A stretch of DNA of 48,144 bases from the NCBI RefSeq assembly GCF_016901775.1, contig NZ_JACJKW010000019.1:1-48144 (forward strand), given 5' to 3'. Source of the stretch: Intestinimonas butyriciproducens (GTDB lineage: Bacteria > Bacillota > Clostridia > Oscillospirales > Butyricicoccaceae). The position numbers and the translations under genes were made by a program. The notes beneath the pieces were generated by a model that saw only the letters and a list, made by a program, of their open reading frames with translations, was not told the DNA's origin and made no database searches. Below are positions 45,317-48,144 of the stretch, in pieces. Within the stretch, counting starts at the first letter, position 1. Each line of letters starts with the position of its first letter.

Positions 45317-46852
45317 TTATTCAGCCCAGTACACATTTTCGAAATAGAGATAGCCGCCGTCGTTGACTTCCACACCCTGGAGACCGGCGTTGAAGGCACG
45401 CATGGTCAGAGGCTGCCACAGAGGAGCCTGAGAGCAGATCTCATTCAGCTTGGCAGACAGCTGCTCCAGAATAGCCACACGCTCAGCTTCATCAATCGTG
45501 ACCTTGGCCTGATCGATCAGAGCATCCACTTCGGGATCGTTCAGACGGGTCTTGTTGGAAGCGTTGATGGAGGAGCTGTGATACACGCCCACCACATAGC
45601 TGAGCAGATCGCTGGAAGAATAGCCGCCGATGGAAGCGGTGAAGTCACCTTCCGCGGTAGCGGACAGATAGGTAGCCAGGTCCATGCTCTCGATTTCGCA
45701 GTTGATGCCGATTTCCTTCAGGTTGGCCTGGATGACCTCGGCAGCGCGCTTCTTGGTGTCATCAGAGCAGATGATGGAGAACTGCACAGAAGCAGGGTCC
45801 ACACCGGACTGATCCAGCCATTCCTTGGCCTTTTTCACATCATAGGTGTCGGCATTCTCTTCGGTAGCGCCCTCAAAGTTCATGGGCATCTGGGACACAG
45901 CGGGAGTAGCCATGCCATTGTAGGCAACGGTGACAACGCTGTCCTTGTCGATAGCGGCGTTGATGGCGTGACGCACAGCTTCGTTGTCCAGGCCGGGCTT
46001 CTCGTTGTTCAGCATCAGCCAGGTCAGGTTGGTGGAGTTGTACTCGATGACAGTCAGATCAGAGTTTTCCTTCAGGCGGTCGCCGTCCATGGCTTCCACT
46101 TCCACCACGAAGTCCACTTCGCCAGCTTCCAGAGCGATGGTGCGGGAAGAGCCTTCGGGGATGATTTTCCAGGTCATGTTCTTGATCTTGGGAGCGCCCA
46201 GGAAGTAATCGTCAAAAGCTTCGAAAGTCAGGCTGTCGCCCCGCTTCCACTCAACCAGCTTGTAGGGACCGGAACCCACAGGATCTTCGTTGAAGTCGTG
46301 GCCTTCGTCGATGAGCTTCTTGGGAACGATGGCGTTGCCGTGATGGCACAGGTTGCTCAGAACCATGGCGTCGGGGCCATCGGTCTTGATTTCAACAGTC
46401 AGATCGTCCACCTTGGAGATGGAAACGAAGTTCTTGTTGTACAGGTTGACTTCGGCAAAGCCCTGGGCCCACTGGAGGGAAGCCACCACATCGTCGGCAG
46501 TCATGGTGTCGCCGTTGTGGAACTTGACGCCTTCCTTGATCTTGAACCGCCAGGTGCTCTCGTCCACATTTTCATAGCTCTCCACCAGATGGGGCTGAGG
46601 CTTCAGATCCATATCGGTACGGAAGAGCATGCTGTAAGTCAGCTGGTTCATGTAGTCACCAGCCACCGCATTGTGCTCGGTGGGAGACAGAGAGGGAGTC
46701 TCACCAGAAGTGGCGATGACGATGCTGTCCTTGTCGCCGCCCTTGGTGGCGCTCTTCTTGTCGCCGCCGTTGCTGGAGCAGCCAGCCAGCAGGCCCAGCA
46801 TCATCACTGTGGCCAGAAGCAGGCTGAGCAGCCGAACTTTTCTGTTTCTCAT
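45317..46852 (-). CDS. peptide-type ABC transporter substrate-binding lipoprotein 3
   Basis: The 511-residue product is a near copy of gene 2: the same signal peptide and lipobox, a shorter linker (SSNGGDKKSATKGGDK) and the same two-lobe fold with SIVIATSGETPSLSPTEHNA. Most differences are single residues, for example in the segments after ENSD and in the C-terminal lobe. The ATG at 46852 follows GAGGTGAAA. It is monocistronic, with a TTGCAA-17-TATAAT promoter. The order and spacing of the copies show stepwise tandem amplification rather than an operon. Confidence 0.93.
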   Translation of the reverse strand: MRNRKVRLLSLLLATVMMLGLLAGCSSNGGDKKSATKGGDKDSIVIATSGETPSLSPTEHNAVAGDYMNQLTYSMLFRTDMDLKPQPHLVESYENVDESTWRFKIKEGVKFHNGDTMTADDVVASLQWAQGFAEVNLYNKNFVSISKVDDLTVEIKTDGPDAMVLSNLCHHGNAIVPKKLIDEGHDFNEDPVGSGPYKLVEWKRGDSLTFEAFDDYFLGAPKIKNMTWKIIPEGSSRTIALEAGEVDFVVEVEAMDGDRLKENSDLTVIEYNSTNLTWLMLNNEKPGLDNEAVRHAINAAIDKDSVVTVAYNGMATPAVSQMPMNFEGATEENADTYDVKKAKEWLDQSGVDPASVQFSIICSDDTKKRAAEVIQANLKEIGINCEIESMDLATYLSATAEGDFTASIGGYSSSDLLSYVVGVYHSSSINASNKTRLNDPEVDALIDQAKVTIDEAERVAILEQLSAKLNEICSQAPLWQPLTMRAFNAGLQGVEVNDGGYLYFENVYWAE

Positions 46853-47019
46853 GTGTTTTCACCTCATAAAATATTTTCAACAGGGATTCCCCTGCCGAAT
46901 CGCACATTGCTTTTGTTTCGTTTCTCCAAACCATCAAGAAATTGAACGAAAATTTAACAAAATAATTAAAAAATTATTGTTAAATAGTTCACTATTTATT
47001 TATTTTTTATTGCAGAAGT

Positions 47020-47048
47020 ATTATATCTCTTCTTTTCTCTTTTTGCAA
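47020..47048 (-). promoter_or_regulatory. promoter of binding protein 3
   Basis: Minus-strand TTGCAA (47043-47048), 17-bp spacer, TATAAT (47020-47025), the same layout as for copies 1 and 2. The leader is about 160 nt and A/T-rich, and shares the block at 46858-46884 with copy 2. Confidence 0.82.
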
Positions 47049-47236
47049 TCTCTGATTTCCCAAGGCTTTGATGGTGTGTTCTTTGCACTTTACACAACTT
47101 TTGCAAATCGAATTTGTCCACATCTCCTACTTTTTCTCTTTTTTCCTCCATACCCTCTGGATATTATGTCCATCTTTTCCTGATCTTATGGGGCTTTTTT
47201 AGTGATTCGGCTGATTTTTTTCGCAGCGCAGACAAA

Positions 47237-47269
47237 AAAATCCCTGCGGGATAAACCCACAGGGATTTT
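47237..47269 (-). terminator. terminator of binding protein 4
   Basis: Arms 47237-47246 and 47260-47269 (AAAATCCCTG), followed on the minus strand by a T-run. Confidence 0.88.
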
Positions 47270-47293
47270 CAAACCTATTTGGATTGGCCGTTC

Positions 47294-48144
47294 TTATTCA
47301 GCCCAGTACACATCTTCGAAATAAAGAGTGCCGCTGTCGCTGACTTCCACGCCTTCCAGATCGGCGTCATAAGCTCTCAGAGTCAGAGGCTGATACAGAG
47401 GAGCCTGGGAGCACAGCAGGTTCAGACGAGCAGACAGCTGTTCCAGCAGAGCGACTCTTTCGGTTTCGTCCAGAGTGGTCTTGGCCTGATCGATCAGGGC
47501 ATCCACTTCAGGATCGTTCAGACGAGTCTTGTTGGAAGCGTTGATGGAGGAGCTGTGATACACGCCCACCACATAGGAAAGCAGGTCGCTGGAGGTGTAG
47601 CCGCCGATGGAAGCGGTGAAGTCACCTTCGGCTGTAGCGGACAGGTATGTAGCCAGGTCCATGCTCTCGATCTCGCAGTTGATGTCGATTTCTTTCAGGT
47701 TGGCCTGAATCACTTCGGCCGCACGCTTCTTGGTATCGTCGGAGCAGATGATGGAGAACTGCACATCAGCAGGATCCACACCGGAAGCTTCCAGATATTC
47801 CTTCGCCTTTTCCACATCGTAAGTGTCGGCGTTTTCATCGGTGGTACCGGGGAAGTTGCTGGGAGTAGCGGTCCAGGAAGGAGTGGCCAGACCGTTGTAG
47901 GCAACGGTGACAACGCTTTCCTTGTCGATGGCACTGTTGATGGCGTGACGCACATCCTGATTATCCAGACCGGGCACTTCGTTGTTCAGCATCAGCCAGT
48001 TGTGGCTGGTGTGCTCAAAGCTGATCACTTCGATGTCGCTGTTTTCCTTCAGACGGTCAGCGTCCATGGCTTCCACTTCCACGATGAAGTCGATTTCACC
48101 GGCTTCCAGAGCGATGGTACGGGAAGAGCCTTCGGGGATGATCT
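47294..48144 (-). CDS. peptide-type ABC transporter substrate-binding protein 4 (partial)
   Basis: The C-terminal 283 residues of a fourth copy; the frame is open to the window edge, and the family sequence (IIPEGSSRTIALEAGEIDFI) runs up to base 48144, so the start lies outside. It matches copies 2 and 3 over ESMDLATYLSATAEGDFTAS and YHSSSINASNKTRLNDPEVD, with more differences near NFPGTTDENADTYD and in the last 30 residues. An internal ATG at 48082 is not the true start. More of the array, or the missing permease, may lie beyond the edge. Confidence 0.92.
   Translation of the reverse strand, partial: IIPEGSSRTIALEAGEIDFIVEVEAMDADRLKENSDIEVISFEHTSHNWLMLNNEVPGLDNQDVRHAINSAIDKESVVTVAYNGLATPSWTATPSNFPGTTDENADTYDVEKAKEYLEASGVDPADVQFSIICSDDTKKRAAEVIQANLKEIDINCEIESMDLATYLSATAEGDFTASIGGYTSSDLLSYVVGVYHSSSINASNKTRLNDPEVDALIDQAKTTLDETERVALLEQLSARLNLLCSQAPLYQPLTLRAYDADLEGVEVSDSGTLYFEDVYWAE

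Overview
The window (48,144 bp, GC-rich coding DNA) looks like the chromosome of a gut-type Clostridia, most likely Oscillospirales/Oscillospiraceae. The signs are the Firmicutes str/rpoBC gene set with an L7Ae-like protein between rpoC and rpsL, SLH-domain and copper-amine-oxidase-type stalk proteins, PadR/HAAS pairs, a reverse rubrerythrin, and zinc-ribbon membrane proteins. The genus cannot be fixed from the sequence alone. There is no rRNA, no CRISPR array and no insertion-sequence transposase.

Layout. (1) 1-12.5 kb, minus strand: the information-processing operon rpoB-rpoC-L7Ae-rpsL-rpsG-fusA-tuf, read from a near-consensus promoter at 12463-12491 and closed by a terminator after tuf. 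rplKAJL does not precede rpoB. (2) 12.5-16.7 kb: small operons of unknown membrane proteins, a PadR/HAAS-type pair and an XRE regulator. (3) 16.8-24 kb: a sigma factor fused to a membrane segment and a leucine-rich-repeat-like domain, a hairpin-rich intergenic element, a LuxR-type regulator, an SLH protein that lacks a signal peptide, and a minus-strand operon of three exported proteins (WG-like, SLH, stalk plus NPCBM-like). (4) 24.2-32.6 kb, plus strand: a run of membrane proteins built around zinc ribbons. Three intact members and one frameshifted member share the same ~190-residue N-terminal module and carry different C-terminal parts, including one with ten YD repeats. A DUF2752 protein and three short zinc-ribbon proteins are interleaved. 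(5) 32.6-35.1 kb: a small island with AT-rich parts (membrane protein, 55-residue HTH protein, PH-like membrane protein, serine recombinase, GGGACACC repeats). (6) 35.1-40.9 kb: Rrf2 regulator with reverse rubrerythrin, tRNA-Leu(CAG), flavodoxin, YaaA, a coiled-coil protein, a second PadR/membrane pair with a clear operator palindrome, and an AI-2E-family transporter. (7) 40.9-48.1 kb, minus strand: a candidate small RNA or attenuated leader, then four tandem peptide-type solute-binding lipoproteins, the last cut by the window edge. The first three each have a TTGCAA-17-TATAAT promoter, and each of the four has its own terminator.

The most interesting parts are the zinc-ribbon paralogue cluster, which reads as an undescribed family of cytoplasm-to-surface membrane proteins with interchangeable outer domains; the sigma factor-LRR fusion; the candidate RNA at 40991-41106; and the tandem binding-protein amplification with duplicated promoters. 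All functional statements come from reading the sequence and family knowledge; no database search was run.
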